Origin: Chelativorans petroleitrophicus
Lineage (GTDB): Bacteria; Pseudomonadota; Alphaproteobacteria; Rhizobiales; Rhizobiaceae
Length of the DNA: 64,000 bases
Assembly (NCBI RefSeq): GCF_025398195.1
Contig: NZ_JAODNV010000013.1
Location: 1-64,000, forward strand
Direction: 5' to 3'
The notes under the pieces are model-generated. The model was not told where the DNA came from. It made no database searches and saw nothing but the letters and a program-made list of their open reading frames with translations. Every line of letters begins with the position of its first letter. The first letter of the stretch is position 1. Of the stretch, positions 1-10,253 are shown one piece after another. Made by a program: the position numbers and the translations under genes.

Positions 1-237
1 TCGGTTCGCGGTCGACGACGTCGCGCCATTTCGCCTTTGGTCGAAAGTCCTCCAGCTGGCGCAGTCTCGCCCGATCGTTGGAGGCAGCGCATCGGTCACA
101 CCCGCCCCTCGTCCACACCGGTTGCATAGGCCGCGCCCACACCGGTGACATGGGTTGCCATCCAAACTATGTTGCCGGCGACGGCGCGGTTACGTCCCAA
201 TGCGCTCGCGGGGCCGCGCGAAGGCAATGGTTGGACA

Positions 238-1182
238 ATGGCAAACGACAGTCGGCTTGATGACGCCGCCCGGGCCGGATGGCTCTACTATGTCGCCGGA
301 AACACGCAGGATCAGATCGCTGCGAAGCTCGGCGTTTCCCGGCAGTCGGCGCAGCGGCTGGTTTCGCTCGCGGTGTCGGAAGGTCTGGTAAAGGTTCACA
401 TCGACCATCCGATCGCCCAATGCCTCGATCTCGCGCGGCGGCTGGTGGAGCGCTTCGGCCTGAAGCACTGCGAGGTGGTGCCCACCGACCCCGCCTCCAC
501 TTCCACCACGCTCGGTGTGGCGCAGGCGGCGGCGGCCGAAATCGAGCGGTGGCTGCGCAGGCAGCAGCCGATCGTCATGGCGATCGGCACCGGGCGCACG
601 CTGAAGGCCGCCATCGAGCTTCTGCCGCGCCTGGAATGCCGCCAGCACAAGGTGGTCTCGCTCACCGGCAATATCGCGCCCGACGGCTCGGCCGCCTACT
701 ACAACGTGATCTTCACCATGGCGGACAAGGTCACCGCGCGCTCCTTCCCCATGCCGCTGCCGGTGATCGCCTCCTCGCAGGCCGAGCGCGACACGCTGCA
801 CCAGCAGCCGATGATCCGCTCCACGCTGGCGCTGGCGGGCCAGGCGAATGTCACCTTCGTCGGCGTGGGCGACCTTGGCGACGAGGCGCCGCTCTATCTC
901 GACGGCTTCATCTCGCGCGAGGAGTTGGAGGCGCTGCAGCGCGCCGGGGCGGTAGGCGAGATGGTGGGATGGGCTTTCGATGCCGAGGGGCGGCTGATCG
1001 AGGGCATCACCAATGGCCGTGTGACCAGCTCTCCCATTCCCGATCGCGGGACATCGCTGGTGATCGCCATCGCCAAGGGCAGGCTGAAGCTGCCCGGCAT
1101 CGCGGCGGCGATCCGCGGTGGGCTGATCAACGGCCTCATCACCGACGAGGCTACCGCAACGGAGCTGCTCGGCAAAAGCTGA
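238..1182 (+). CDS. SorC/DeoR-type sugar-binding transcriptional regulator
   Basis: Predicted 314-residue regulator of the SorC family, which binds a phosphorylated sugar and controls a neighbouring sugar operon. The N-terminus carries a helix-turn-helix of the family type (residues near 20-45, with TQDQIAAKLGVSRQSAQRL). A large effector-binding domain follows, with the GTGRTLKAAIE and GVGDLG segments typical of the fold. An in-frame ATG at 145 exists, but the ATG at 238 gives the normal family length and has AAGG just upstream. It lies directly before the polyol operon in the same direction, so it is probably that operon's regulator (SmoC-like). That assignment is inference from position. 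Confidence 0.85.
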   Translation: MANDSRLDDAARAGWLYYVAGNTQDQIAAKLGVSRQSAQRLVSLAVSEGLVKVHIDHPIAQCLDLARRLVERFGLKHCEVVPTDPASTSTTLGVAQAAAAEIERWLRRQQPIVMAIGTGRTLKAAIELLPRLECRQHKVVSLTGNIAPDGSAAYYNVIFTMADKVTARSFPMPLPVIASSQAERDTLHQQPMIRSTLALAGQANVTFVGVGDLGDEAPLYLDGFISREELEALQRAGAVGEMVGWAFDAEGRLIEGITNGRVTSSPIPDRGTSLVIAIAKGRLKLPGIAAAIRGGLINGLITDEATATELLGKS

Positions 1183-1372
1183 CCGCTTTCAGGAAAAGCG
1201 GCTGCCGGTTTTCCGATCCGGCCTTGCGACGAATCAAGAATCTGGTTCATTTCACCGCTCCTCGAAATATTGCAATGGGGCAGGGCAGGGGCCTCTGCTC
1301 TCCTTTTCCCCGCGTCTTCCCGCCTCTCCTGAATACCGCAGGGCTCGTGCTGCGGTGCAGCGACGATTGATG

Positions 1373-1439
1373 TTGACTCGTGAGGCCAAATGAGTAATTG
1401 CTCACTTAATTAGCATTTGCTCACGATTGGGAGGAAATC
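1373..1439 (+). promoter_or_regulatory. Candidate smo operon promoter and tandem operator
   Basis: The 257-base gap before smoE contains a possible -35 box, TTGACT at 1373-1378. It is followed by two related 14-base elements, TGAGTAATTGCTCA at 1391-1404 and TTAGCATTTGCTCA at 1410-1423. The first is an inverted repeat (TGAG/CTCA) and the second starts 19 bases later, about two helical turns. A GGGAGGA ribosome site precedes the smoE ATG. The AT-rich pair in a GC-rich genome is a good candidate operator for the upstream SorC-type regulator. No convincing -10 box was found. Confidence 0.55.
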
Positions 1440-2756
1440 ATGAGATTGAGAACCTGGCTTCTAGGCGCTGCGTCCGTCCTCGCTTTCGGCGGGATTGCCG
1501 GCGCCGAGACCATCACGATCGCCACGGTCAACAATGGCGACATGATCCGCATGCAGGCGCTTTCGGAGGAGTTCACGAAGGAGAACCCGGACATCGAGCT
1601 CGAATGGGTGATCCTCGAGGAAAACGTGCTGCGCCAGCGCGTCACCACCGACATCGCCACGCAGGGCGGCCAGTACGACGTCATGACCATCGGCACCTAT
1701 GAAGTGCCGATCTGGGGCAAGCAGAACTGGCTTCTGCCGCTGGACGGCCTGACGTCCGATGCCGCTTACGACGTGGATGACCTGCTTCCGCCCATCCGCA
1801 ACGGTCTCACCGTGGACGGCAAGCTTTACGCCGCGCCGTTCTATGGCGAAAGTTCCATGACCATGTACCGGACCGACCTTTTCGAGGAGGCCGGACTGGA
1901 AATGCCCGAGGCACCCACCTGGGATTTCATCGCGGAAGCCGCCCGCAAGATCACCGACAAGGACAAGGAAATCTACGGCATCTGCCTGCGCGGCAAGGCC
2001 GGCTGGGGCGAGAACATGGCGTTTCTCAGCGCCATGGCCAACTCCTTCGGTGCACGCTGGTTCGATGAGGAGTGGCGTCCGCAGTTCGACCAGCCTGCAT
2101 GGAAGGAGACGCTCGACTTCTACATCAACCTGATGAACGAGGCCGGACCGCCCGGGGCCTCCTCCAACGGCTTCAACGAGAATCTGGCCCTGTTCCAGAC
2201 CGGCAAGTGCGCCATGTGGATTGACGCCACCGTCGCCGCTTCCTTCGTGACCAATCCCAAGGAAAGTCAGGTGGCTGAGAAAGTTGGCTTTGCGCTTGCG
2301 CCGGACAAGGGGCTCGGCAAGCGCGGCAACTGGCTTTGGGCCTGGTCGCTCGCCATCCCCGCGGGCACGCAGAAGGCGGAAGCCGCGGAGCGCTTCATCG
2401 GCTGGGCGACCAGCAAGGAATATCTGGAGCTGGTCGCCGAGAAGGAGGGCTGGGCCAACGTGCCGCCCGGCACGCGCACCTCGCTCTACGAGAACCCGGA
2501 ATACCAGGCGGCTGCGCCCTTCGCGCAGATCACGCTGGACTCCATCAACGCGGCCGACCCCAACAATCCGACGGTCGATCCCGTGCCCTATGTCGGCGTG
2601 CAGTTCGTGGCCATTCCCGAATTCCAGGGCATCGGCACCTCGGTCGGCCAGCAGTTCTCGGCAGCCCTTGCCGGGCAGGTGAGCGTTGACCAGGCGCTTC
2701 AGAACGCCCAGCAGGTCACAACACGCGAAATGACCCGCGCCGGCTACATCAAATAG
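1440..2756 (+). CDS. smoE: Polyol (sorbitol/mannitol) ABC transporter substrate-binding protein
   Basis: Periplasmic extracellular solute-binding protein of 438 residues, family 1. It begins with a clear signal peptide (basic start, hydrophobic residues 6-22, cleavage near AGA|ETITIA). The mature protein has the usual binding-protein layout, with segments such as YDVMTIGTYEVPIWGK and GKLYAAPFYGESSMTMYR. It is followed by two permeases, an ATPase and a mannitol-type dehydrogenase, the order known from smo/mtl operons of Rhodobacter and rhizobia, so the substrate is most likely mannitol, sorbitol or a related alditol. A strong ribosome site (GGGAGGA) precedes the ATG. Confidence 0.9.
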   Translation: MRLRTWLLGAASVLAFGGIAGAETITIATVNNGDMIRMQALSEEFTKENPDIELEWVILEENVLRQRVTTDIATQGGQYDVMTIGTYEVPIWGKQNWLLPLDGLTSDAAYDVDDLLPPIRNGLTVDGKLYAAPFYGESSMTMYRTDLFEEAGLEMPEAPTWDFIAEAARKITDKDKEIYGICLRGKAGWGENMAFLSAMANSFGARWFDEEWRPQFDQPAWKETLDFYINLMNEAGPPGASSNGFNENLALFQTGKCAMWIDATVAASFVTNPKESQVAEKVGFALAPDKGLGKRGNWLWAWSLAIPAGTQKAEAAERFIGWATSKEYLELVAEKEGWANVPPGTRTSLYENPEYQAAAPFAQITLDSINAADPNNPTVDPVPYVGVQFVAIPEFQGIGTSVGQQFSAALAGQVSVDQALQNAQQVTTREMTRAGYIK

Positions 2757-2835
2757 CAATCGGCCCGGACAGGATGGGAGACGCGGACAGAACCCGCGCC
2801 TCCCGGCCGGGCGTTTCTTTCAGGGCGGTCAGGCG

Positions 2836-3708
2836 ATGGCTACGCTTCATACGCGCGCGAGCGCCAGGCTGATGATGACTCCGGCGGTCGTCCTTCTGCT
2901 TGCATGGATGATCGTGCCGCTCGGCATGACGCTCTACTTCTCGCTCCTGCGCTACAACCTGCTCATGCCGGGCATGGAGGAGTGGACCGGCCTCGACAAC
3001 TACACCTATTTCCTCACCGATCCCGCTTTTACCGCCGCGCTCGTCAACACACTGCTTCTGGTGGGCGGCGTGCTTCTGATCACCGTCGTCGGCGGGCTTC
3101 TTCTTGCCCTTATGCTCGACCAGCCCTTCTGGGGCAGCGGCCTCGTCCGGCTGCTCGTCATCGCCCCGTTCTTCGTCATGCCAACGGTTTCTGCGCTGGT
3201 GTGGAAGAACATGCTGATGCATCCCGTAAACGGGCTTTTCGCCTGGCTTGCGCGTCTCTTCGGGTTGCGGCCGGTGGACTGGTTCGCCGATCTGCCGCTT
3301 TTTTCCATCATTCTCATTGTCGCCTGGCAGTGGCTGCCCTTCGCCACGCTTATCCTGCTGACGGCTCTGCAATCGCTGGACGAAGAGCAGAAGGAGGCGG
3401 CGGAGATGGACGGGGCGGGCGCCGCCTCGCGCTTCATCTACATCGTTCTGCCGCACCTCGCGCGCGCCATCACCGTCGTCATCCTGATCGAGACCATCTT
3501 TCTCCTCTCGGTTTTCGCCGAAATCCTGGTCACCACCAACGGCGGCCCGGGCGTTCAGACGACGACGATCACCTATCTCGTCTACATGCAGGCGCTCCTG
3601 CAGTTCGATGTGGGCGGCGCCTCGGCGGGCGGCATCATCGCCGTCATCCTCGCCAACATCGTCGCCATCTTTCTCATCCGGCTGATCGGCCGGAACCTGG
3701 ACCGCTAG
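2836..3708 (+). CDS. smoF: Polyol ABC transporter permease, MalF-type
   Basis: Inner-membrane permease of 290 residues with about six hydrophobic segments and a short N-terminal cytoplasmic tail. The EAA loop that docks the ATPase is visible as EAAEMDGAGAASRFIYIVLP near residues 193-212. It sits 79 bases after smoE and 11 bases before smoG, as expected for one transcript. It would form a heterodimeric channel with SmoG. Family membership is firm; substrate is inferred from the neighbouring binding protein and dehydrogenase. Confidence 0.9.
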   Translation: MATLHTRASARLMMTPAVVLLLAWMIVPLGMTLYFSLLRYNLLMPGMEEWTGLDNYTYFLTDPAFTAALVNTLLLVGGVLLITVVGGLLLALMLDQPFWGSGLVRLLVIAPFFVMPTVSALVWKNMLMHPVNGLFAWLARLFGLRPVDWFADLPLFSIILIVAWQWLPFATLILLTALQSLDEEQKEAAEMDGAGAASRFIYIVLPHLARAITVVILIETIFLLSVFAEILVTTNGGPGVQTTTITYLVYMQALLQFDVGGASAGGIIAVILANIVAIFLIRLIGRNLDR

Positions 3709-3719
3709 GGGAGGAGGCG

Positions 3720-4550
3720 ATGGCGCGGGCTATTTCCACGAGGCGCAAGGTCACCTTCACCATCCTCGGCTGGACGATCGGCTTCCTCATCTTCTTTCCC
3801 GTTCTGTGGACGGTTCTCACCTCCTTCAAGACGGAGGGTACGGCGATCGCCACGCCGCCACAGTTCCTGTTCTTCGACTGGACGATGGAAAACTACGTGG
3901 CCGTTCAGAACCGGTCCAACTACATGCGCCACATGTCGAACTCCATCGTCATTTCGGTGGGGTCCACCCTGATCGGCCTTCTCGTTGCCATTCCAGCGGC
4001 CTGGGCCATGGCTTTCTCGCCCACCAAGCGCACCAAGGACGTGCTCCTGTGGATGCTCTCCACCAAGATGCTGCCGGCCGTCGGGGTTCTGGTTCCGATC
4101 TATCTCATCTTCCGCGACTGGAGCCTGCTCGACGGGCTTGCGGGGCTCACGGCCGTGCTTACGCTGATCAACCTGCCGATCATCGTGTGGATGCTGTACA
4201 CCTATTTCCGCGAGATTCCGGGCGAGATCCTCGAGGCAGCGCGCATGGACGGCGCCTCGCTCGCCAAGGAGATCGTCTATGTGCTCACGCCCATGGCAGT
4301 CCCCGGCATCGCCTCCACCATGCTGCTCAACATCATCCTGGCGTGGAACGAGGCCTTCTGGTCGCTTAACCTCACCGCCTCGCGCGCGGCTCCCCTGACC
4401 GCCTTCATCGCCGCCTATTCGAGCCCGGAAGGGCTGTTCTGGGCCAAGCTTTCGGCCGCCTCGACGCTAGCCATCGCCCCGATCCTCGTCCTCGGCTGGT
4501 TCGCGCAGCGCCAGCTCGTGCGAGGGCTTACCTTCGGCGCCGTGAAATAG
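3720..4550 (+). CDS. smoG: Polyol ABC transporter permease, MalG-type
   Basis: Second permease of 276 residues with six predicted membrane segments, starting at the ATG preceded by GGGGAGGAGG. The EAA loop reads EAARMDGASLAKEIVYVLTP. A longer reading frame runs upstream through smoF, but it is only an overlapping out-of-frame extension, and this ATG has the strong ribosome site. It pairs with SmoF and docks SmoK. The smoK ATG follows 12 bases after the stop. Confidence 0.9.
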   Translation: MARAISTRRKVTFTILGWTIGFLIFFPVLWTVLTSFKTEGTAIATPPQFLFFDWTMENYVAVQNRSNYMRHMSNSIVISVGSTLIGLLVAIPAAWAMAFSPTKRTKDVLLWMLSTKMLPAVGVLVPIYLIFRDWSLLDGLAGLTAVLTLINLPIIVWMLYTYFREIPGEILEAARMDGASLAKEIVYVLTPMAVPGIASTMLLNIILAWNEAFWSLNLTASRAAPLTAFIAAYSSPEGLFWAKLSAASTLAIAPILVLGWFAQRQLVRGLTFGAVK

Positions 4551-4562
4551 GAACAAAGTGCA

Positions 4563-5561
<999 letters not shown>

Positions 5562-5648
5562 CGGTCCGCCAGGAATTCCGGCCTTCATTCGAGCCGGTGG
5601 CAGCCTCGCTCAAAACCCCAATCTCGACAGCGGCAATGGGATGAACTG

Positions 5649-7169
5649 ATGCGACAGAAACCCGATATGGCGCCGCTGCGGCTTTCCGCCGCCAATCTGG
5701 AGAATCTGGCGGACCGCGCCGCCGTGCCCGCTTACGACCGCGCCGGGCTCAAGGCCGGCATTCTCCATTTTGGCGTCGGCAATTTCCATCGCGCCCACCA
5801 GGCGCTCTATCTGGATGACCTCTTCAACAGTGGGCGCGACCACGATTGGGCCATTCTCGGCGCGGGCGTGCGGCCTGCCGACGAGGACATGCGGCGGGCG
5901 CTCGCCGGGCAGGATTTTCTCACCACCGTTGTCAAACAGTCTGCCGGCGAGAGCACGGCGCGCATAACGGGCCCGATGGCGGGCTTTCTGCGCCCCGGCG
6001 ACGCGGCTGCCATCGTCGATGCGCTGGCCGATCCGGCAATCCGCATCGTCTCGCTGACCATCACAGAGGGCGGCTATTTCATCGATCCGGGCTCCGGCCG
6101 CTTCGATCCCACCCATCCCGAGATCGTCGCGGATGCGCGGCAGCCGCAGGCGCCGAAAACCGTGTTCGGCCTCATCCTGGCGGGCTTGAAGCAGCGCCGC
6201 GCGCGCGGCATCGCCCCCTTTACCGTCATGTCTTGCGACAACCTTCCCCATAACGGCCATGTCACGCGCGAGGCGGTGGCGGGGCTTGCCCGGCTCTCGG
6301 ACCCCGCCTTTGCCGATTGGATCATTGAGGCGGTGGCCTTTCCCAACGGCATGGTCGACCGCATCACCCCGGCCACCGGCGAGCGCGAGCGAAGGGTTCT
6401 CGCCGAAAGCTTCGGCATCGAGGATGCTTGGCCCGTCTTCTGCGAGGATTTCCGCCAATGGGTGCTGGAGGACAACTTCCCCGCAGGCCGCCCGGCGCTG
6501 GAGCGGGTTGGCGTCGAGTTCGTGGCGGATGTTTCCCCCTATGAGGCGATGAAGATCCGCATACTTAACGGCGGCCATGCCGTCATCGCCTATCCGTCCG
6601 GTCTCCTCGACATCCACTTCGTCCACGAGGCGATGGCCAATCCGCTGATCGCCGCCTTCCTCGATAGGATCGAGCGCGAGGAGATCATCCCCGTCGTGCC
6701 GCCGGTGCCCGGGGTCGATCTTCACGCCTACTACCGCCGGGTTGTCGAGCGCTTCGCAAATCCCAAGATCGGCGACACGGTTCGCCGCCTTTGCCTCGAC
6801 GGCTCCAACAGGCAACCCAAGTTCATCCTGCCGACGGTGGCGGACAGGCTGCGGGAAGGCCGTCCCATCGCGGGCCTGGCCCTGGAGGTCGCTCTCTGGT
6901 GCCGCTATTGCTTTGGCGTCACGGAAAGCGGTGCGGCGATCGCGCCCAACGATCCGAACTGGGGGCGCTTGCAGGCGGCGGCGCGGGCGGCGCGCGCTGA
7001 TCCCATGGCATGGCTCGCCATGGAGGACATTTTCGGCGAAGTCGGGCGTTCGAACGTTTTCCGGGCCGCCTTTGCCGAAGCGCTGAAGGCGCTGTGGCGG
7101 GACGGTACGGAGGCCGTGCTGCGCCGTTATGTCGAAGCTCCCGGCACCCCGGGCAATGGCCAGAGCTAG
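5649..7169 (+). CDS. mtlK: Mannitol 2-dehydrogenase (polyol-specific long-chain dehydrogenase)
   Basis: Cytoplasmic NAD-dependent oxidoreductase of 506 residues that oxidises mannitol (often also arabitol or sorbitol) to the ketose. Family marks are the N-terminal FGVGNFHRAHQA nucleotide-binding region and the catalytic Lys-Asn-His pattern in MKIRILNGGHAVIA near residue 300. Length is close to the usual 490-500. It follows smoK by 87 bases and overlaps the downstream HAD gene by 14 bases. Unlike the classical smo operon there is no short-chain sorbitol dehydrogenase (smoS) between smoK and this gene. Confidence 0.92.
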   Translation: MRQKPDMAPLRLSAANLENLADRAAVPAYDRAGLKAGILHFGVGNFHRAHQALYLDDLFNSGRDHDWAILGAGVRPADEDMRRALAGQDFLTTVVKQSAGESTARITGPMAGFLRPGDAAAIVDALADPAIRIVSLTITEGGYFIDPGSGRFDPTHPEIVADARQPQAPKTVFGLILAGLKQRRARGIAPFTVMSCDNLPHNGHVTREAVAGLARLSDPAFADWIIEAVAFPNGMVDRITPATGERERRVLAESFGIEDAWPVFCEDFRQWVLEDNFPAGRPALERVGVEFVADVSPYEAMKIRILNGGHAVIAYPSGLLDIHFVHEAMANPLIAAFLDRIEREEIIPVVPPVPGVDLHAYYRRVVERFANPKIGDTVRRLCLDGSNRQPKFILPTVADRLREGRPIAGLALEVALWCRYCFGVTESGAAIAPNDPNWGRLQAAARAARADPMAWLAMEDIFGEVGRSNVFRAAFAEALKALWRDGTEAVLRRYVEAPGTPGNGQS

Positions 7170-7839
7170 GCTCGTCATCTTCGATTGCGACGGCGTTCTG
7201 GTCGACAGCGAGCCGATCTCCATCCGCGTGCTGCTAGAGGTGGTTGCCGAGGCGGGTGTGAACATTGACGAGGAGGTGGGCTACCGCCGCTTTCTCGGCC
7301 GCTCCATGGCCTCTGTGGCGGCGATGCTGGAGGAGGAGTTCGGCTTGGCCGTGAAGGACCGGCACCTGGCCAAGGCACGTGCGCGGCTCTATGAGAGCTT
7401 CCGCCGCGACCTGAAGCCGACGGCAGGCATTTTCGCGGCGCTGGACGCCCTTGCATTGCCCTATTGTGTCGCGTCCTCCAGCCAGCCTGAGCGCATCCGG
7501 CTTGCGCTTTCGCTGTCCGGCCTACTGGAAAGGTTCGAGCCGCACATATACAGTGCGAGCATGGTGGATAAGGGTAAGCCGGCTCCCGATCTGTTCCTGC
7601 ATGCTGCGCGCTCCATGGGCTTCCGGCCGGCCGATTGCGTGGTGATCGAAGACAGCGCGGCCGGCATCGAGGCGGCGCGGCGGGCGGGCATGCGCGTCTT
7701 CGCCTATACGGGCGCTTCGCACGCGCCGCTCTGCAATCTGCGCGAGACGGTCGCGGCACTCGGCCCCGACTGCATTTTTGACGACATGGCGCAGCTGCCT
7801 GCCCTCATTGCGTCCCTGGACAATGCAACGGGGCACTGA
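7156..7839 (+). CDS. HAD-superfamily phosphatase/phosphomutase, subclass IA
   Basis: Predicted 227-residue hydrolase with the catalytic motif FDCDGVLVDSEP near the N-terminus, a helical cap, motif II SSSQPERI, Lys in KGKPAPDLF, and the acidic motif VIEDSAAGIEAARRAGM. This is the beta-phosphoglucomutase/YieH-like group. The ATG at 7156 overlaps the end of mtlK and places the catalytic aspartate at the normal position; an in-frame ATG at 7129 is less likely. In a polyol operon it probably dephosphorylates a sugar phosphate or a damaged metabolite; the substrate is unknown. Confidence 0.85.
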   Translation: MARARLVIFDCDGVLVDSEPISIRVLLEVVAEAGVNIDEEVGYRRFLGRSMASVAAMLEEEFGLAVKDRHLAKARARLYESFRRDLKPTAGIFAALDALALPYCVASSSQPERIRLALSLSGLLERFEPHIYSASMVDKGKPAPDLFLHAARSMGFRPADCVVIEDSAAGIEAARRAGMRVFAYTGASHAPLCNLRETVAALGPDCIFDDMAQLPALIASLDNATGH

Positions 7840-9419
7840 TGCGCGAGCTCGTCTGTGCTGTGGATGTTGGAACCGGCAGTGCGCGCGCCGGCATCTTCGA
7901 CCGGACCGGCCAGCTCGTCGCACGCGCCGACCGGCCCATCGCGATGCACCGCCCGCTGGCCGACCACGCGGAGCACGATTCCGAGCAGATCTGGCAGGCC
8001 GTGTGCGAGGCGGTGCGCGAGGCGCGGGAGACGGCCGGCGTGGCCCCCGACGCTGTCGCCGGCATCAGCTTCGATGCCACGTGCTCGCTCGTCGTCCGCG
8101 GCAGAGCGGGCGAGCAGGTCAGCGTCTCGGTCACCGGTGAGCCGCGCTGGGACACCATCGTCTGGCTCGATCACCGCGCCCTTGCGGAGGCGGACGAGTG
8201 CACCGCCACCGGCCATCGCGTGCTCGACCATGTGGGCGGCGTCATGTCGCCTGAGATGCAGACGCCCAAGCTCATGTGGCTCAAGCGCAACCGGCCGGAA
8301 AGCTGGGCGGCGGCGCACCTTTTTTTCGACCTCGCCGACTATCTCACCTGGAAGGCGAGCGGCTCGACCGCCCGTTCGCAATGCACGGTGACGGCCAAGT
8401 GGACCTATCTCGCCCATGAGGGTGGCTGGCAGCCGGATTTCTTCGCCCGGGTCGGGCTGGATGACATGCTGGTTCGCGGCGGTCTTCCGCAGGTCGCGAG
8501 CCCCGTCGGCGCCGATCTCGGACCGCTGACGCCCGAGGCGGCGCACGCCCTGGGCCTGGACAGCGGCTGCCGCGTGGGCGTCGGCCTCATCGATGCGTTC
8601 GCCGGCGCGATCGGCCTCATCGGCGGCTATGCGCAGGACGACATTGAGCGCCGGGTGGCGCTGATTGCCGGCACGTCGAGCTGCCTCATGGGGCTGTCCG
8701 GCAAGCCGCGCTATGTGAGTGGTATCTGGGGCCCCTATTTCGGGGCCGGTCTCACCGGCCTCTGGATGTATGAGGGCGGACAGTCCGCCACCGGCGCCCT
8801 GCTGGATCACATCGTGCGCGTCCATGCTGCGGGCGGCGAGCCGGACGCCGCGATGCACCGGAAGATCACCCGGCGCATCTTCGCCCTGCGGGAAGCCGAG
8901 GGCGCCGCCTTCGCCGCCGGTCTTCACGTCCTGCCCGATTTTCATGGCAATCGCTCGCCGCTTGCCGATCCGCACGCACGCGGCGTCGTCAGCGGCCTGT
9001 CGCTCGACGCCTCCTTCGACGGCCTGTGCCGCCTGTACTTCCGCACGGCGGTGGGCATCGCGCTCGGCCTGCGCCACATCCTCGACCATCTCAACGCAAA
9101 CGGCTACCGCATCGACACGCTGCAGGTGACCGGCGGGCACCTCAACAACCCGCTTCTCATGGAGCTTTACGCCGATGCGCTCGGCTGCCAGGTCAATGAG
9201 GCGACTGGCGATGCCATGCTTTTGGGCACCGCCATGGCGGCGGCAAGCGCGGCGGGGCTCTTCCCGGACCTCGCATCCGCCTGCCGCGCCATGCGCCCCG
9301 CCACGCGGGAGCGCCTGCCCAATCCTGCACTCAAGGAAGGCTACGATCGCGAGTATCGCATCTTCCTGAAAATGCTCGAACACCGCCGCGAACTGCGGGA
9401 ACTGACTCAGGCGCCGTAG
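7839..9419 (+). CDS. FGGY-family pentulose kinase
   Basis: Carbohydrate kinase of 526 residues with the N-terminal AVDVGTGSARAGIFD phosphate-binding loop, GISFDATCSLVV, the C-terminal GTSSCLMG adenosine-binding segment and VTGGHLNNPLLMELYADALG. These match the ribulokinase-like FGGY pentulose kinases. The start codon overlaps the HAD stop by one base. Role (inference): phosphorylates the ketose made by MtlK from a pentitol or hexitol, linking uptake to central metabolism. It ends only nine bases from the converging SIS gene. Confidence 0.85.
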   Translation: MRELVCAVDVGTGSARAGIFDRTGQLVARADRPIAMHRPLADHAEHDSEQIWQAVCEAVREARETAGVAPDAVAGISFDATCSLVVRGRAGEQVSVSVTGEPRWDTIVWLDHRALAEADECTATGHRVLDHVGGVMSPEMQTPKLMWLKRNRPESWAAAHLFFDLADYLTWKASGSTARSQCTVTAKWTYLAHEGGWQPDFFARVGLDDMLVRGGLPQVASPVGADLGPLTPEAAHALGLDSGCRVGVGLIDAFAGAIGLIGGYAQDDIERRVALIAGTSSCLMGLSGKPRYVSGIWGPYFGAGLTGLWMYEGGQSATGALLDHIVRVHAAGGEPDAAMHRKITRRIFALREAEGAAFAAGLHVLPDFHGNRSPLADPHARGVVSGLSLDASFDGLCRLYFRTAVGIALGLRHILDHLNANGYRIDTLQVTGGHLNNPLLMELYADALGCQVNEATGDAMLLGTAMAAASAAGLFPDLASACRAMRPATRERLPNPALKEGYDREYRIFLKMLEHRRELRELTQAP

Positions 9420-9428
9420 CCTATGCGG

Positions 9429-10220
9429 TCACTCGCCGCTCATGCGCTGCTTGAAGAAGTTGAGGTGTTTCTCCTGAGCCTTGATCATGCGCTCGCGATA
9501 GACACCGTAGATCTGGTCGGTATCGTGCAGCGTCACGCCGGCGATCGTGGGCGAGGCGAAAGTGGGCAGTTCGATCCCCATCTCGCTAAGCTTGTGTGCG
9601 GTCCGGGCAACAAGCTCGTGCATCATCATCATGGCAAGCACCGTTGAGGAACCCGCCACCGGGCGCGACCAGCCCTGGACTGGCACGATGGCGTCCTCGA
9701 TCGGCGCACAGGTATCGATCACGATATCGGCTGCGTCCGCCAACCTAAGACCGGAAGAATGCGTCGCGGGCTTGTCGAGATTGGCTTTGGCCGTGATCGC
9801 CACCACCGTGATGCCGCGCTTCCTGGCATAGAGCGCCGTATCGATACCCGAAGCATTGCGGCCGCTGTGGCCGAAGATCACGATGCTGTCGCCCGGGTTG
9901 AGCGGCTGGTGGTCGAGAAACTTTTCCGCATAGCGCTCGGTGCGCTCCAGCCAAAGAAGCTCGCGCACGCCGCCTGCGCCCAGCACATTGTGCCACATGA
10001 CGCGGGGATCGGTCAGCGGATTGAAGCCCACATAGCTGCCGTAACGGGGAAAAGTCTCCTGTGCGGGCAGCACCGAGTGGCCCGACCCGTAGAGATGGAT
10101 GAGGCCTTCGTTGCGGAGGGTTTCCGCAAGGGTGGTAGCGGCCTTGTCGAAGGCCTCCTCGTTTTCGGCGGCGGCCCGCTCGGCGAGTTTCAAAAGACGG
10201 CTGATATAGAGAGAGGACAT
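9429..10220 (-). CDS. SIS-domain sugar isomerase (UPF0309/COG4821 type)
   Basis: Protein of 263 residues with one SIS phosphosugar-binding domain; recognisable pieces are IHLYGSGHSVLPAQETF and VIFGHSGRNASGIDTALYARKRG. It resembles the uncharacterised UPF0309 group, whose members bind sugar phosphates. It is the last gene of the leftward amino-sugar operon, 33 bases after the GntR gene. Likely role: isomerase or epimerase on an amino-sugar phosphate, or a regulatory binder. Exact reaction unknown. A separate GlmS-like SIS protein is encoded at 15115. Confidence 0.8.
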   Translation of the reverse strand: MSSLYISRLLKLAERAAAENEEAFDKAATTLAETLRNEGLIHLYGSGHSVLPAQETFPRYGSYVGFNPLTDPRVMWHNVLGAGGVRELLWLERTERYAEKFLDHQPLNPGDSIVIFGHSGRNASGIDTALYARKRGITVVAITAKANLDKPATHSSGLRLADAADIVIDTCAPIEDAIVPVQGWSRPVAGSSTVLAMMMMHELVARTAHKLSEMGIELPTFASPTIAGVTLHDTDQIYGVYRERMIKAQEKHLNFFKQRMSGE

Positions 10221-10253
10221 TTCCGATTACCTTTTTCGTTGGTGTTGGGGAGG

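Noticed and set aside
1-237. Possible gene start at the left edge (ORFs at 78 and 145)
   Set aside because: The frames are out-of-phase or upstream extensions of the SorC regulator without coding character.
5610-7265. 551-codon minus-strand frame over mtlK
   Set aside because: Shadow of mtlK; no recognisable motif and no ribosome site.
7704-9383. 559-codon open frame on the minus strand
   Set aside because: Antisense to the FGGY kinase, which has clear catalytic motifs; the antisense product is Arg/Ala-rich and featureless.
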